This document shows positions 52,270 through 60,297 of a stretch of DNA of 60,297 nucleotides, one piece after another. Each line of letters starts with the position of its first letter. The first letter of the stretch is position 1. Made by a program: the position numbers and the translations under genes. The notes beneath the pieces were generated by a model. That model worked only from the letters and a program-made list of their open reading frames with translations. It ran no database searches and was not told the origin of the DNA. Origin of the DNA: an uncultured Mycobacterium sp. (GTDB lineage Bacteria > Actinomycetota > Actinomycetes > Mycobacteriales > Mycobacteriaceae); contig FLQS01000037.1 of NCBI GenBank assembly GCA_900078375.1, positions 1-60,297 on the forward strand. Direction: 5' to 3'.

Positions 52270-53466
52270 TCATCCCGCGACGACGCCCGCTTGCCGAAGC
52301 TCGTCTTCCTGATCGGAGCGACCCAGCTGTTCGAGCACGTCCGTCGTGTGCTGACCCAAAGCTGGTGCAGGACCGGCCAGTTGCGCGGGTGTGCCATCGA
52401 ACAGAGCCGGATGCCTCGGGATGCGGGTGCGCCCCACCACCGGATCGTCGGCGTGAACAAACAACCCCATCTCGATCGCGTGCGGGTCATCGGGCAGTTC
52501 GTTGGGCGGCACGATCATGGCGTAGGGCACACCCTCGGCCTCGAAGCGTGCTGTCGCCTGTTCTACGGTGAGCTTTTCTGCACCTGCATAACAGGACTCC
52601 ATCACCTGCGCCATCAGCGGACGATGCTGGTTCCGAAGGTCAGCGGTCGCAAGCAGCGGATCATCCGCCCCGGGCGCCTCCAACGCGCGGCACATGCCGA
52701 TGACGTCGGAGTCCGAGATCGGAGTCACCACACCCCAGCCATCGATGAAGTGGAAGGGCTTGAAGCCCGAGGTGAAACTCGACGGCTGTGAGCCGTCACC
52801 GTCGAGCAGCACCTCATTGCCGGTCGCGTCCGTCCACAGAAACGACACGACCGCGTCGACCATCGAGACGTGCACATGCTGCCCGCCACGGCCGTTCGCC
52901 CGGGCGAGCAGTGCGGCGGTGACGGCCTGGCTGGCATAGAGAGCGGTGACTTTATCGGCGAGCACCTGCTGCAGGAAGATCGGTTCCCCGACCCCCGGTG
53001 CGGCTTGGCTCGATGCCACACCGGCGTACGCCTGAATCACCGTGTCGTAGGCGCTGCGATCACGGTATGGCCCGACCTCGCCGAATCCGCTCAGCGACAG
53101 ATAGACGACATCGGGGTTGACCTCGACAACGTCGTCGTACCCAACGCCAAGCCGCTCCGCCACGCCGGGACGGAAGTTCTGGATGACGACATCGGCCTGC
53201 GCAGCCAGTTCGAGTGCGATCTCCCGGCCGGCATCGGTGCGGATGTCCACGGCGATCGACTGCTTGCCGCGATTGCAGACCCTGAAGACGGCGCTTAACC
53301 CGTTGACGCTCGGGCCAATCCACCGGAGGATATCGCCGATATCGGGACGCTCCACCTTCACGACATCGGCACCCTGATCAGCGAACAGGGCACCGATATA
53401 CGGACCGGTGAGCGCAAGCGACAACTCCAGAACCCGAATACCGCTCAGCGGCCCAGTGTGTTCCAT
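52270..53466 (-). CDS. Class III (CaiB/BaiF-type) CoA transferase
   Basis: A 398-aa family III CoA transferase: GPLSGIRVLELSLALTGPY start region, GADVVKVERPDIGD, CNRGKQSIAVDI and a GFGEVGPYRDRSAYD region. It moves CoA between carboxylic acids through a bound Asp. ATG 53466 has GGAAGG seven bases upstream; ATG 53484 overlaps the preceding stop (ATGA), so coupling holds either way. Last gene of the six-gene operon; it may activate the pathway acid. Confidence 0.9.
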   Translation of the reverse strand: MEHTGPLSGIRVLELSLALTGPYIGALFADQGADVVKVERPDIGDILRWIGPSVNGLSAVFRVCNRGKQSIAVDIRTDAGREIALELAAQADVVIQNFRPGVAERLGVGYDDVVEVNPDVVYLSLSGFGEVGPYRDRSAYDTVIQAYAGVASSQAAPGVGEPIFLQQVLADKVTALYASQAVTAALLARANGRGGQHVHVSMVDAVVSFLWTDATGNEVLLDGDGSQPSSFTSGFKPFHFIDGWGVVTPISDSDVIGMCRALEAPGADDPLLATADLRNQHRPLMAQVMESCYAGAEKLTVEQATARFEAEGVPYAMIVPPNELPDDPHAIEMGLFVHADDPVVGRTRIPRHPALFDGTPAQLAGPAPALGQHTTDVLEQLGRSDQEDELRQAGVVAG

Positions 53467-53480
53467 GCCAATCCTTCCGG

Positions 53481-54296
53481 TCATTGCCCGGTATAGCGCG
53501 GTGGGCGTTTGTCCCTGAACGCCGCGAGACCCTCCTTGGCGTCGGCGGAGCGCATCACCTCGACAACGAACCTCTGCTCGATCTGACGGGCGTCCTCCTC
53601 ATCGAGCCAACCGCTAGCAACGATCGATGCCTTCGCATTACGCACTGCGAGAGGACCATTGGCGCACACCTTAGCTGCGATCTCCCGCGCCTTCTCCAGC
53701 GAGTGGCCGGTCGGAACGACGTGCCCGACCAGACCGAAGTGGTAGGCCTCCGCGGCGGTCAACGGTTCACCGGTCAGGATCATTTCCATGGCCTTGGTGT
53801 AGGGAATCTGACGCTTGAGGCGGACCGTCGATCCGGCGCCGGCGATCAGGCCCCACTTCGCCTCGGGCAACCCGAACACCGCGTGCTCTTCGGCGATCCG
53901 AATATCAGTCTGTTGCAGCATTTCACAACCACCGCCAAGGCAGGCTCCGTTGACAGCGGCAATCAATGGCTTGGCCAGCGACCGAGTCAGCAGCAGCCCG
54001 TCGGTGATGACGCTGCCGGGAGATTTCCGTTCTGCCTGCGGTTCGGAGCTCTTGTCTGACGACTTGCGAACCATCCAGCCGTCGGCGAGGTCGCCGCCGA
54101 CGCAGTACGACGAGCCCTCCCCCGTGAGGATCGCGGCGCGGATGTCGGGGTTGGCGTCGATCTCGTCCCAGGCCTGCGCCATCAACGTGATCATCGATGG
54201 TGTCAGCGCGTTTCGCCGTTGCGGATTGTTCATCGTCAGCACGACGACATTGCCGTCACGCTCGAATGTCAGGTGCGGCTCGTCGGCCGAATTCAT
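53481..54296 (-). CDS. Enoyl-CoA hydratase/isomerase family protein
   Basis: A 271-aa crotonase. Motifs: FERDGNVVVLTMNNPQRRNA, the CoA and oxyanion site AVNGACLGGGCEMLQQTD, and GLPEAKWGLIAGAGSTVRLK with the expected Glu. It lies 14 bp after the amidohydrolase stop. It probably hydrates or cleaves the CoA ester made by the CoA transferase. Confidence 0.9.
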   Translation of the reverse strand: MNSADEPHLTFERDGNVVVLTMNNPQRRNALTPSMITLMAQAWDEIDANPDIRAAILTGEGSSYCVGGDLADGWMVRKSSDKSSEPQAERKSPGSVITDGLLLTRSLAKPLIAAVNGACLGGGCEMLQQTDIRIAEEHAVFGLPEAKWGLIAGAGSTVRLKRQIPYTKAMEMILTGEPLTAAEAYHFGLVGHVVPTGHSLEKAREIAAKVCANGPLAVRNAKASIVASGWLDEEDARQIEQRFVVEVMRSADAKEGLAAFRDKRPPRYTGQ

Positions 54297-54310
54297 CACG
54301 ACTTTCTATA

Positions 54311-55579
54311 TCAGTTCTCGACGAGGTCGGGAATGGGCTCCGCATCGGTCAGCCAGTGACGTCCGGCCTGGCGGGCCGCCTCCCATTTGGGGATGCTCAC
54401 CGCATCGTCCTGGCCGAGGTCCGCAGGGGTGGGGCCGATGCGCGCGACGAGCGGCGCGAGTGCCGCCAGATCGAAGTTATAGATCTCGGCTGCGGCCAAC
54501 CCCAGCATCTGCCGGGTCTCGTCGATGGGGATGTCCCAGAACGCGTGGCGCAGCCATTTGCGGGTGTTCGGCCAGGTTCCTTCCGGGTGCGGGTAGTCGT
54601 TGCCCCACAGCATGTTCGGGACACCGATCTCGTAACGCCGTGCCAGTTCCCGCCGCTCGGTCGTGGTGGCCCCGATGAAGCAGTTCCGATCGAAATACGC
54701 CGAGGGCGGCATCGTCAGGTCTCCCTCGAGCAAGCGGCTCATCTTCTTCGCCGAGTGTTCACGCAGGAAGCGGGTGTCCATCAGCCACAGCAGATCGTTG
54801 GCCCAGAAGGCCCCGCATTCGGTCGCCCCCCAGCGCAGTTGGGGGAATCGCTCGAAGACGCCGGCCCACAGAGCGAACCACAGGGGTCGGGCTCCCCACC
54901 AGCGGACCTCGGTGGTGTAGATGCCCAGGTGCTGTCCATAGTCAGCACTCGGAGCCGGACCCACGTGGGTGTGCACCGGCATCTGCAGGTCTTGGCAGAC
55001 GGCCCAGACCTTGTCGTAGCGACGATCGTGGTAAGGCGGGTAGTCGCCCCAGAGCACCGGGATCAGGATCCCGCCCCGCAGTCCGGACTCTGCGGCACGG
55101 ACTATTTCAGCCACCGCAGCATCAACGTCAGCGAGGATCGGGATGACCGCAACCCCCGCGCGCCGTTCGGGGCTGTGGCTGCACAGCTCGGCCAGCCACC
55201 GGTTGTGAGCCCGCGCCCCTGCCATCGCGCGACCCGGGTCGAGGTCGCCGGACTGCCCCAGGCCGGCGCCAAAGGGCGCCCCGGCAACTCCGGTCACGGC
55301 GTCGGCGTCGGGAAAAATGACTTCACCTGCGACGCCGTCACCGTCGAGCTCTTTATCTCGCTGCCGGACATCCCAGCCGCCGGTGATGCCCTCACCGTGT
55401 TCCTCGAACCACGCTTGCGCGAATTCTTCGTCGATGAACCCGCCGGCTTGCGATGCCGCGAGTTTCTCCGCGAGGTAGACCTCGAAATCCTCGCGGTACT
55501 CGGGGTCGACGTACTCGCGATACATCTCGGTGGGAAGCTCGGCGTGGGTGTCTGCGGAGATGATGACATACGGATCCAT
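54311..55579 (-). CDS. Amidohydrolase-family (ACMSD-like) enzyme B
   Basis: A 422-aa metal-dependent enzyme of amidohydrolase family 2 (ACMSD/resorcylate decarboxylase relatives). Start MDPYVIISADTHAELP carries the D-x-H metal motif; further metal ligands appear in PVHTHVGPAP and MLWGNDYPHPEGTWPNT with its Asp. ATG 55579 has AAAGGA upstream; the longer frame to 55861 overlaps the neighbour. Clear paralogue of the gene upstream, sharing the D-x-H and NDYPH/SDYPH motifs. Probable decarboxylase or hydrolase of a ring or dicarboxylate product. Confidence 0.87.
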   Translation of the reverse strand: MDPYVIISADTHAELPTEMYREYVDPEYREDFEVYLAEKLAASQAGGFIDEEFAQAWFEEHGEGITGGWDVRQRDKELDGDGVAGEVIFPDADAVTGVAGAPFGAGLGQSGDLDPGRAMAGARAHNRWLAELCSHSPERRAGVAVIPILADVDAAVAEIVRAAESGLRGGILIPVLWGDYPPYHDRRYDKVWAVCQDLQMPVHTHVGPAPSADYGQHLGIYTTEVRWWGARPLWFALWAGVFERFPQLRWGATECGAFWANDLLWLMDTRFLREHSAKKMSRLLEGDLTMPPSAYFDRNCFIGATTTERRELARRYEIGVPNMLWGNDYPHPEGTWPNTRKWLRHAFWDIPIDETRQMLGLAAAEIYNFDLAALAPLVARIGPTPADLGQDDAVSIPKWEAARQAGRHWLTDAEPIPDLVEN

Positions 55580-55593
55580 TTGTGGTCCTTTCG

Positions 55594-56808
55594 CTACCAG
55601 GTACGGATCGGGTCGGGCTCGAAGACGGTGCTGCTCGCACCCGCCGGCACCGCGGGCAGCGGCTCGGCGACCTCGGCTACCGTCGGGCCGATGCGGTCGG
55701 TCAAAGGTTGCAGCGCGGCGAGGTCGAAGCCGTATACGGCTGCCGCGTTCCGGCCGAGCATGGCCGCCACTTCTTCGGTTGGGACACCGGAGAAGGTGTA
55801 GCGCAACGCTTCTCGGGTGAAGGGGCCGGTTCCCTCGAGGTGTGGGTAGTCGCTTCCCCACATGATGCGGTCGACGCCGATGTCGTGGCGCTCAGCGCAT
55901 TCGACGGGCCGCATGAAGCTGGCGCCGACGTAGCACTGCCGCGCCCAGAACTCACTGGGCTTGAGCGTGAGCGAACCCGCGGTTGGACCGGCGAAGCGGG
56001 CAATCGCCGATCCCTCGCGGGCGTAGCGGGCCGCCGCGACGTCAAGCGAATCGAGTGTCGCCGGGATCCATCCTGCACCCTGCTCGGTGAAGACCACGGT
56101 GAGGTCTGGATGGCGATCCATAGCGCCACTGAAGATCAGGTGCCACAACGCTCGGTGGGCAAACCAGTGCGTCTCGTACACCCAGATCGCGAAGGAACTG
56201 CCCCACCCGTCGAGCGGGCTCGGTCCGGCGTTGCCACCGTGGTGGTTGATCACGACGCCCGCCTCGGCGCACGCCGCCCACAGGGGCTCCCAGTGTTCGG
56301 CGTAGAGCTGCGGGACGGCCGCTCCGGGCGGGATTCCAGGCAGCAGAACACCGCCGCGCAGACCGAGTTTGGCGATCTGCGCGACCTCCGCGATGGCCTC
56401 GTCGAGGTCTTGGAGCATGACCTGGCCCACCCCGGCACGCCGCTCGGGCGACAGGGAACAGAAGTCGGCCAGCCAGCGGTTGTGCGCACGCAGGCCGGCG
56501 CAGCGCAGCTCCAGCTCGCGGGCGGTCTCCGGCGGTACGGCCGCCAGGCTCGACGACGGAAAGAACGGCGGAATGGTGTTGGGGTAGATGACTTCCCCCG
56601 CGACACCCTCGTTGTCCAAGTCAGCGTTACGTCGATCGCTGTCCCAGTTACGTTCGGCATCACCGTCAGCAAGATCGGCGAACGGGTTGACGTATGTCTT
56701 TGCCCAGCTGTCGAATTCGTCCCTGAAGGCCGGGTCGAGATAGTCGCGGTAGTCGAGCAGGTCGGCACCGGCGTGGCAGTCCGCCGAAATCACGGTGTAG
56801 CGGTCCAT
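55594..56808 (-). CDS. Amidohydrolase-family (ACMSD-like) enzyme A
   Basis: A 404-aa paralogue of enzyme B. Start MDRYTVISADCHAGADLLDY with D-x-H; VVINHHGGNAGPSPL; MWGSDYPHLEGTGPFT with the metal Asp. It stops 14 bp before the ATG of enzyme B and starts three bases after the decarboxylase stop. Two such genes side by side suggest a heteromer or two successive steps; no data separate these. Confidence 0.87.
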   Translation of the reverse strand: MDRYTVISADCHAGADLLDYRDYLDPAFRDEFDSWAKTYVNPFADLADGDAERNWDSDRRNADLDNEGVAGEVIYPNTIPPFFPSSSLAAVPPETARELELRCAGLRAHNRWLADFCSLSPERRAGVGQVMLQDLDEAIAEVAQIAKLGLRGGVLLPGIPPGAAVPQLYAEHWEPLWAACAEAGVVINHHGGNAGPSPLDGWGSSFAIWVYETHWFAHRALWHLIFSGAMDRHPDLTVVFTEQGAGWIPATLDSLDVAAARYAREGSAIARFAGPTAGSLTLKPSEFWARQCYVGASFMRPVECAERHDIGVDRIMWGSDYPHLEGTGPFTREALRYTFSGVPTEEVAAMLGRNAAAVYGFDLAALQPLTDRIGPTVAEVAEPLPAVPAGASSTVFEPDPIRTW

Positions 56809-56811
56809 GGG

Positions 56812-57615
56812 CTACACCCGCGTCGGCTCGGGCCTGGGGGCGGCGAGCAGGGCCACGTCGTCATAGCGCTGGTGCACGAACGGCAGCAGCCAGTCCTGCG
56901 GTACCCGTTCCGCGATCCGCCCGACCTGGACGGTGCGTCGACGGCACCAGGTGATCGACGTGATCTCGCGGATAACGATGTCAGCCACCGGGTCCAGCGG
57001 CGACTCCCCCAGTTCGACGGTGCCGTCGATGTCTTCCAGCAGCTCGTAGTGCCGGTGGTATTCGCCGTAGACCAGGTGCGGGTCGGTAATGCCGGCGCCG
57101 TCGGGGGCACGCAGGAACTTGAAATAGAACTCGGTGTTCATCTGGTCGGGCGGCAACTCTGCGGGGCCGGTGATCCGGCCGCTGACGGTGATCAGCGGAT
57201 ACCCCAGTCGGGTGACAGTGGCAGCGACGCGATCCCCGTCACGCTCGACAGCGATGTCGGCCAGTTTCTTTGGTTCGCCGAAGGTTTCGCGCCCGCCCGT
57301 GACCGATTGTTCGGTGGACTGGGGCATGAAGAGCGGATAGTCGCCCAGCAGGTCGCCATGGCGGGCAGTCACCGAAAACACCGCCGACCCGAACGGCGGT
57401 CTGCCCTCGATCTGAACCCGCTGCAGCTGGACCCGCACCAGCGGCTGGGCCGCCGGTTCTAGCGGCTTAGGCAAGACGGCCGCGATGATCTCTGGATCGG
57501 TGAGGTAGGTGACGGTGACGGCCTCGGTGGCAATGGGCGCCTTGGTGGCGTCGATCTCGTGGTTGACTCGAGCCTCGGGCGGGCGGGGACCGTACCGAAC
57601 TGTGTTGGTGCTCAA
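56812..57615 (-). CDS. Acetoacetate decarboxylase-fold enzyme
   Basis: A 267-aa protein of the ADC superfamily. Candidate Schiff-base lysines Lys116/Lys117 occur in FGEPKKLAD, the arrangement of the ADC active site. The start is TTG at 57615 (TTGA overlap with the SDR stop) with strong GGAGGAAAGCG upstream, so it is translationally coupled. It may decarboxylate a beta-keto acid or do the aldolase/dehydratase chemistry known for ADC-like relatives. Confidence 0.88.
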   Translation of the reverse strand: MSTNTVRYGPRPPEARVNHEIDATKAPIATEAVTVTYLTDPEIIAAVLPKPLEPAAQPLVRVQLQRVQIEGRPPFGSAVFSVTARHGDLLGDYPLFMPQSTEQSVTGGRETFGEPKKLADIAVERDGDRVAATVTRLGYPLITVSGRITGPAELPPDQMNTEFYFKFLRAPDGAGITDPHLVYGEYHRHYELLEDIDGTVELGESPLDPVADIVIREITSITWCRRRTVQVGRIAERVPQDWLLPFVHQRYDDVALLAAPRPEPTRV

Positions 57616-58559
57616 CGCTTTCCTCCTTCAGAATCCGAGGCGTTCTCGGCGTGCTTGCCGAGGACGTCGACCAAATAGTCGGGCTTGCCCCGAGCCAGGA
57701 TCGATGCCGCTTTGGCGCTCACGACCTGATCGGACGGTGCGGGCGGACCCATCATCCAGAAGTTGTCCGTGCGGATTCCCTCGATCACCTGATCAGCGAC
57801 CGTCTCGAGCGGTGTGAATTCGATATGGACACCGGCAGATTCGAAGCGGTCCACAACCTTGTCCAATGTCTGGACGGGTGTGCGTCGTTCCTGCGTTGCG
57901 GCGTACTGCTGCGGCCGGTGCCGCCACGACTCCCAGATGCCGGTGTTCAAGAAGCCACCGGGAAACAGAACGTGGGCCCGCACCCCGGTCCCCGTCATCT
58001 CCAAGTGCGTGTAGAGGCTTTCGGTCAGACACAGCACCGCAGCCTTGCTCATCGGGTAGACGGCCGTGGCGGGTCCGCCCATCGCTCCCCGGGCGATCGG
58101 CGCGAACCCGCCGTTGCCCGAGCAGGTGTTCACCACGTGCCCGTCACCCTGGTCGAGCAGGATGGGCACGAAGGCCTTGATGCCGTGGATGACGCCGAGC
58201 ACGTTGACGTCGATCCCCCAGCGCCAGTCGGCGAGGTCGTGTTCCCACATGTACCCCTCCGACACTGCGCCGGTGCCGGCGTTATTGCAGATGACATGCA
58301 CGGCGCCGAAGCGATCGAGCGTCTGCTTGGCGAGCGATTCCACCGACGAATAGTCGGTGACGTCGGTGACCACCCCGATCGCCTCGATACCGTCGTCCGC
58401 GAGCACCTGGGTTGCTTCATCGAGTGGTTCGGCGAGGACGTCGGCGAGCACCACCTTCATCCCCTCTTGGCCGAAGCGCCTGCCCATGGCGCGCCCGATC
58501 CCCCCGGCGCCACCGGTCACAACGGCCACTTTGCCTTGAAGGTCCTTCATTGTGGCCAT
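57612..58559 (-). CDS. SDR oxidoreductase, first gene of the catabolic operon
   Basis: A 315-aa SDR: VAVVTGGAGGIGRAMGRRF cofactor site, ICNNAGTGAV, active-site Ser (NTCSGNGG) and Tyr-x3-Lys (VYPMSKAAVL), and a C-terminal extension ending near YLVDVLGKHAENAS. Start is unclear: GTG 58565, ATG 58559 or ATG 58550, none with a strong ribosome site, so a leaderless message is possible. The IclR palindrome lies 32 bp upstream. Confidence 0.88.
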   Translation of the reverse strand: MATMKDLQGKVAVVTGGAGGIGRAMGRRFGQEGMKVVLADVLAEPLDEATQVLADDGIEAIGVVTDVTDYSSVESLAKQTLDRFGAVHVICNNAGTGAVSEGYMWEHDLADWRWGIDVNVLGVIHGIKAFVPILLDQGDGHVVNTCSGNGGFAPIARGAMGGPATAVYPMSKAAVLCLTESLYTHLEMTGTGVRAHVLFPGGFLNTGIWESWRHRPQQYAATQERRTPVQTLDKVVDRFESAGVHIEFTPLETVADQVIEGIRTDNFWMMGPPAPSDQVVSAKAASILARGKPDYLVDVLGKHAENASDSEGGKR

Positions 58560-58568
58560 CGTCACATG

Positions 58569-58605
58569 GTCGCTTATGACACCGCAAGCAGTCGCACTAT
58601 GCGAC
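58569..58605. promoter_or_regulatory. Probable IclR operator
   Basis: GTCGCACTATGCGAC at 58591-58605 is a perfect palindrome with 6-bp arms around CTA. A weaker related copy, GTCGCTTATGAC (58569-58580), starts 22 bp away, that is, two helical turns. The pair fills the gap between the SDR and iclR starts. Confidence 0.7.
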
Positions 58606-58614
58606 CATCAGCCC

Positions 58615-59499
58615 ATGGCTCCGCGCCCTTCGCCGCAGACGGAACGGGTGGTGAACCTGTTCGAACATCTGGCTGGCGATGGGACCCGCGGGATCACGTT
58701 GGCCGAGGTGTCGCGTCAATTGGGCGTCCATAAAGCCAGCTGTCACTCGATGCTGTCGGAGCTTCTGAGGGCCGGTTGGCTGCTGCGCGACCCGGTGCGC
58801 AAGACCTACCACCTCGGCCCCGCGCTGGTTCGCCTTGGACGCGAAGCGGCCGGCCGCTATCCGGCACTGGTACTGGCGCGCTCCGCGATGGCCGAGCTGT
58901 CAGCGACGACCGGTGCGCACTGCGTGGCGTTCTCGGTGGACGAGGACTATTCGACTGTCGTCGATCAGATCCGGAGCAGCCACGGCGGCGGTCACCCGAT
59001 GCCGATCGGCACCCAGATTCCGCACCGGCCACCGTATGGGGCGTCGACCGTCGCGTGGCGAGGGCGGGATGTACGGGAGCGCTGGCTGGCCGCCCTGCCC
59101 GACGACGTGCGCGATCGCTACCGCGAGGCGATCGCCAATGCCACGCAGCGGGGCTACGCGGTTGGGCTTCATCTGTTGCCCGACCTACGGCTGCAGGAAC
59201 TGGCGCTGATCGTGCGCAGTGCGGAGGTTAGGTCCACCCGCCTGAGCCAGTTGGCGCAGGCCTTGACCGACGAACTGATCCACCAGGAGGAGTGGTTCCC
59301 GGCGAGCCTCGCGCCGGCGGAGATCTACACGGTGAGCCATATCGACTCCCCGATCCTGGGGCCGGATTCGCGTATCGCGCTGATGCTGAGCCTGGTGCCG
59401 AGCGCGGAGCCGATGAGCGGTGCTGATGTGACCCGGATGGGCGAGCAACTCGCTGTGGTGACCCGCCGACTGGGTGTCGCGTTGACCGAGGACGTGTAA
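58615..59499 (+). CDS. IclR-family transcriptional regulator
   Basis: A 294-aa IclR regulator: N-terminal winged helix (SPQTERVVNLFEHLAG, ITLAEVSRQLGVHKASCHSM, GWLLRD) and the C-terminal effector domain (VAFSVDEDYSTVVDQI, YGASTVAW). ATG 58615 is ten bases after the palindrome. Divergent from the six-gene operon. IclR proteins of catabolic clusters usually respond to a pathway intermediate. Confidence 0.9.
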   Translation: MAPRPSPQTERVVNLFEHLAGDGTRGITLAEVSRQLGVHKASCHSMLSELLRAGWLLRDPVRKTYHLGPALVRLGREAAGRYPALVLARSAMAELSATTGAHCVAFSVDEDYSTVVDQIRSSHGGGHPMPIGTQIPHRPPYGASTVAWRGRDVRERWLAALPDDVRDRYREAIANATQRGYAVGLHLLPDLRLQELALIVRSAEVRSTRLSQLAQALTDELIHQEEWFPASLAPAEIYTVSHIDSPILGPDSRIALMLSLVPSAEPMSGADVTRMGEQLAVVTRRLGVALTEDV

Positions 59500-59553
59500 C
59501 TTCCAGGTCCTTGGGGCCGAATACATTTCAGTGACCGAGGGAAGGACGTTGTG

Positions 59554-60048
59554 ATGCCGAAGCGTGGATCGGCCGCCATCGCTGCCCTGACGCTGCCCAT
59601 CGTCTTGAATGTTGCCTCGGCTCACGCCGACCCACTGCCTCAGTTCTGCGCGCCGACCGCCGTCGTCGACAACGTGTGCACCGCGCGGCTGACGACGGTG
59701 ACCGCCGACGTCATCAACGGAACCATCACTGGCACCCCGGTCGGTGGCGGATCGGCGGTAACCCTTGCGGGACAACTGGATGCGTACCAGAAGTCGGCCG
59801 GATTCGGAGATGCTGTGCCGGACCCCGTCCAACGCTGGGACGCCAGCATCGACAGCGTGAGCAATCTCAGCGTCGACCCATCCGATCCCGGTTGGTACGG
59901 TAACGCCAAGTCCAGAGTGTTCATGCCCAGGACGCTGAATGACCTTGCGACGCAGTTCCCCCCGGATGTTCTGGTGGTCCGGTTCACGCCTGACGACGCC
60001 TCGCCGGGCGCCTTCCGACTGGTGTCGATTCAGCCGGCACCGCAGTAA
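59554..60048 (+). CDS. Small secreted protein of unknown function
   Basis: A 164-aa protein with signal peptide (SAAIAALTLPIVLNVASAHA, probable cleavage after AHA) and a mature part with two Cys near its start (PQFCAPTAVVDNVC), GTITGTPVGGGSAV, and DPSDPGWYGNAKSRVF. Ribosome site GGGAAGGA; GTG 59551 is an alternative start. I recognise no family. Its link to the IclR cluster is only positional. Confidence 0.78.
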   Translation: MPKRGSAAIAALTLPIVLNVASAHADPLPQFCAPTAVVDNVCTARLTTVTADVINGTITGTPVGGGSAVTLAGQLDAYQKSAGFGDAVPDPVQRWDASIDSVSNLSVDPSDPGWYGNAKSRVFMPRTLNDLATQFPPDVLVVRFTPDDASPGAFRLVSIQPAPQ

Positions 60049-60053
60049 TCGCC

Positions 60054-60297
60054 CTAGTTGTCTGGTGGTGCGTGTGGTTCGAAGGGGTTGTACCACCGCC
60101 ATTGTGCGCGTTCACCGGTCGGTCCGGGACACGGTGGAACATTCGGTGGTGGATGGTTGGGTGAGCGGGCCAGTGACCCGTCGGTGAGTGTTTCGCCGTC
60201 GCGGTCGATGACGGTGAGGTGGTCGGCGGGGCCGCTGATGGTGATCTCGCCTCGGTGATGTTCCCGGTGGTGATACGGGCAGAGCAGCACCAGGTTG
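60054..60297 (-). CDS. HNH endonuclease / DUF222 (13E12-type) protein, C-terminal fragment
   Basis: The frame is open to the window edge. It reads NLVLLCPYHHREHHRGEITI, the end of an HNH domain with its His-His and Cys residues, then a Pro-rich tail ending NPFEPHAPPDN. This C-terminus differs from the fragment at 1-285, so the two belong to different subgroups of the DUF222-HNH family. They point towards each other. Confidence 0.83.
   Translation of the reverse strand, partial: NLVLLCPYHHREHHRGEITISGPADHLTVIDRDGETLTDGSLARSPNHPPPNVPPCPGPTGERAQWRWYNPFEPHAPPDN

Noticed and set aside
1..60297. CRISPR arrays, tRNA or rRNA genes, complete insertion sequences, prophage genes
   Set aside because: I looked for regularly spaced repeats, cloverleaf-like gaps, transposase or integrase motifs and found none; short RNAs without clear structure could be missed.

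Overview
This is high-GC chromosomal DNA from a Mycobacterium/Mycolicibacterium-type actinobacterium. The support is WhiB3, SigD/RsdA, DnaE2 with ImuA'/ImuB, ChoD, three guanine-nucleotide genes (guaA, guaB3, guaB2), a mycofactocin-type SDR and 13E12/DUF222-HNH fragments at both edges. The gene order from about 11.2 to 34 kb follows, with losses and insertions, the M. tuberculosis order htdY-lpqD-acrA1-iunH-imuB-imuA'-guaA-choD-guaB3-guaB2-Rv3412-rsdA-sigD-Rv3415c-whiB3. That comparison is from memory; no alignment was run.

Layout. 0-6 kb: an HNH/DUF222 gene end, then dnaE2 (minus) and a HelR/HelD-type RNA polymerase-recycling ATPase (plus), diverging around a LexA box. 6-9.7 kb: four tandem paralogues of a secreted or envelope protein with lysine/serine-rich tails; copies 1, 3 and 4 share a conserved upstream element. 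9.8-15 kb: DUF899 protein, VIT-type Fe/Mn transporter, htdY, lpqD, a thioesterase and the acyl-CoA reductase acrA1. 15-24 kb: a large LuxR-type regulator, iunH, the SOS-controlled imuA'-imuB operon, class I aldolase and guaA. 24-34 kb: an esterase, a truncated HAD gene, choD, a decayed AbiEi/DUF559-like gene, guaB3/guaB2, rsdA/sigD and whiB3 with a clear terminator.

34-51.6 kb is accessory metabolism: a NAD-binding protein, a CocE-type hydrolase facing a PucR regulator, a DadA-like oxidase, a GreA-family protein preceded by a short remnant-like copy of itself, a DUF4349 lipoprotein with an exported peptidase-like protein, and a five-gene minus-strand operon (three SDRs including a mycofactocin type, an unrecognised protein, a sulfotransferase) facing a LysR gene. 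An aldo/keto reductase plus zinc alcohol dehydrogenase pair faces an XRE/MmyB-type regulator, followed by an HD-domain gene. 51.6-52.3 kb is a decay zone where one deletion seems to have fused the insides of a divergent mpaB-like/tetR-like pair.

52.3-59.5 kb holds the most coherent candidate for an undescribed system: a tightly packed six-gene catabolic operon (SDR, acetoacetate-decarboxylase-fold enzyme, two paralogous amidohydrolase-family decarboxylase-like enzymes, enoyl-CoA hydratase, class III CoA transferase) facing an IclR gene across an intergenic region with a perfect 15-bp palindrome. The window ends with a small secreted protein and a second HNH/DUF222 fragment. I found no rRNA, tRNA, CRISPR array, complete insertion sequence or prophage.
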